The notes beneath the pieces are model-generated. The model saw nothing but the letters and a program-made list of their open reading frames with translations. It was not told the origin of the DNA and did no database searches. The translations under genes and the position numbers were made by a program. 15,578 bases of DNA, taken from the NCBI GenBank assembly GCA_030835185.1, contig JAUQWL010000124.1, positions 1-15,578 of the forward strand, written 5' to 3'. Below, piece after piece: positions 14,649 to 15,578 of this stretch (its first letter is position 1; the number at the start of each line of letters is the position of its first letter). Source of the stretch: Solirubrobacterales bacterium. GTDB taxonomy: Bacteria > Actinomycetota > Thermoleophilia > Solirubrobacterales > 70-9.

Positions 14649-15299
14649 TCATCCGCCAATCTCATCGGTTGGGTTGGTTTCACTGCCGCTGCCGGTCGCC
14701 CGGACTTCTCCACCGTATGGTGACACCATTCGCTCGACGTATCTGGCGATCACGTCACACTCGACGTTCAGCCGGCTGCCGGGGCCGACCCGACCGAGGG
14801 TCGTGCGCTCCATGGTTTCCGGGATCAGAGCCACTTCGATCCAGTCATCCCCGCTTGTGGCGACGGTCAGGCTGACCCCTTCGAGGGTGATCGAACCCTG
14901 CGGGATCACGAACCGGAGCAGGTGGGCCGGCAGCCTCACCCTGGCCCTGGTGGAGAAACCATCGGCCTCCGTCGAGATCACCTCGCCGACACCGTCGACG
15001 TGGCCCTGGACGATGTGGCCGCCGAGCCGATCTCCGGCCCGGAGGGCGAGCTCGAGGTTGAGACGGTCGCCGGAGGCCAGCGACCCGAGCGAGGTCATGT
15101 TCAGAGTCTGGCTCATCGCGTCGGCGGTGAACCCGTCGGCCCGGACCCCGGTCGCAGTCAGGCAGACGCCGTTGACGGCGATCGAGTCGCCGGGTTCGAT
15201 GCGGTCGGCCAGCGAGGTGTCGACCTCCAGGCGGACCCCTTCGGCTTCGCTCGAGATGCCGGCCAGCCGGCCCAGATCTGCGACCAGTCCCGAAAACAC
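14649..15299 (-). CDS. ribE: Riboflavin synthase, alpha subunit type
   Basis: Dismutates two lumazine molecules into riboflavin and the pyrimidine that RibH reuses. 216 residues with the internal two-fold repeat of the family: first barrel about 1-88 (MFSGLVADLG, NGVCLT 43-48), second about 90-190 (GGHIVQGHVDG 93-103, GVSLTV 141-146, NVECDVIARYVER 178-190). GTG start (15297-15299), 3 bases after the ribD stop. The last 20 residues are a low-complexity Gly/Ser/Thr tail. Also called ribC in some species. Confidence 0.97.
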   Translation of the reverse strand: MFSGLVADLGRLAGISSEAEGVRLEVDTSLADRIEPGDSIAVNGVCLTATGVRADGFTADAMSQTLNMTSLGSLASGDRLNLELALRAGDRLGGHIVQGHVDGVGEVISTEADGFSTRARVRLPAHLLRFVIPQGSITLEGVSLTVATSGDDWIEVALIPETMERTTLGRVGPGSRLNVECDVIARYVERMVSPYGGEVRATGSGSETNPTDEIGG

Positions 15300-15302
15300 C
15301 TT

Positions 15303-15578
15303 TCACCAGACCTTCAGTTGGGCTCTCATGTGCACATCCTGACCGACTCGGGTCACCTGCAGATCCCGGGCCCGGAGCGCATCGGCCATCTTCAGGGGTC
15401 CCTCCCCCGCCGCCGCGCGTCGGCCGCCGCCGACCACGATCGGCGCGACGAAGACCTCGAAGCGGTCGACCTCACCCGCATCGATCGCCACCCCCGCCAG
15501 GGTGGGTCCGCCTTCGAGCAGAACCGAACCGATGCCGCGCCGGCCGAGCAGCTCGAGGGCCTCGAGCAGTCGCTTTCG
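15303..15578 (-). CDS. ribD: RibD C-terminal reductase domain (5' part outside window)
   Basis: Partial: the last 91 codons, open to the window edge. Matches the reductase domain that reduces the ribosyl side chain of the deaminated pyrimidine using NADPH. Visible: LLEALELLGRRGIGSVLLEGG, PTLAGVAIDAGEVD and APIVVGGG, as in RibD/RibG C-termini (GG near VEGGPTLAG). The deaminase domain would lie upstream, outside the window; a stand-alone reductase cannot be excluded. A TGA at 15303-15305 is followed after 3 bases by ribE. Any FMN riboswitch would be upstream, out of view. Confidence 0.92.
   Translation of the reverse strand, partial: RKRLLEALELLGRRGIGSVLLEGGPTLAGVAIDAGEVDRFEVFVAPIVVGGGRRAAAGEGPLKMADALRARDLQVTRVGQDVHMRAQLKVW

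Overview
The window is GC-rich, gene-dense chromosomal core sequence from an actinobacterium. Every gene except one lies on the minus strand. The gene order matches blocks known from Actinomycetota: ribD-ribE-ribBA-ribH; rpmB-fakA(DAK)-recG-rsmD-coaD; and sepIVA-DUF177-rpmF-plsX-acpP-rnc-smc-ftsY. In Mycobacterium the sepIVA, DUF177, rnc, smc and ftsY genes are likewise close together. High GC, zinc-ribbon forms of L28 and L32, GTG/TTG starts and TAnnnT boxes close to start codons all fit. A deep-branching class such as Thermoleophilia is my guess from the divergent SMC, RNase III and PlsX; this is inference only. I see no tRNA, rRNA, CRISPR array, transposase or phage gene. No gene-free stretch exceeds about 120 bases.

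Layout, read in the direction of transcription (high to low coordinates). (1) 15578-12796: the riboflavin operon, starting with the cut-off 3' part of ribD, then ribE, ribBA and ribH with gaps of 3, 6 and 11 bases. (2) 12718-7644: rpmB, fakA, recG, rsmD and coaD, mostly overlapping end to start. (3) 7527-7054: a SepIVA/DivIVA-like coiled-coil protein with its own upstream region. (4) 6502-7050: a lone plus-strand methyltransferase, convergent with sepIVA (3 bases apart) and divergent from DUF177. (5) 6442-71: DUF177, rpmF, plsX, acpP, rnc, smc, a 24-codon mini-ORF and ftsY, ending in a perfect 14-bp inverted repeat at the window edge that looks like a terminator stem.

Functionally the window joins flavin synthesis (rib genes), CoA and acyl-carrier supply (coaD makes dephospho-CoA; ACP carries the 4'-phosphopantetheine derived from CoA), acyl-phosphate chemistry (FakA makes acyl-phosphate from free fatty acid, PlsX makes it from acyl-ACP), ribosome parts and RNA maturation (L28, L32, DUF177, RsmD, RNase III), genome maintenance (RecG, SMC) and membrane targeting (FtsY).

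The most unusual points are: an intact SMC-family gene of only 779 codons whose heads are canonical but whose hinge domain appears absent; a 24-codon mini-ORF just before ftsY that is a diverged copy of the ftsY 5' end, with a hairpin over the ftsY ribosome-binding region; an RNase III with two of the four usual metal-ligand positions changed; a PlsX without the AMGGD motif; and a recurrent -10-like box 10-11 bases before start codons, suggesting leaderless or nearly leaderless mRNAs.
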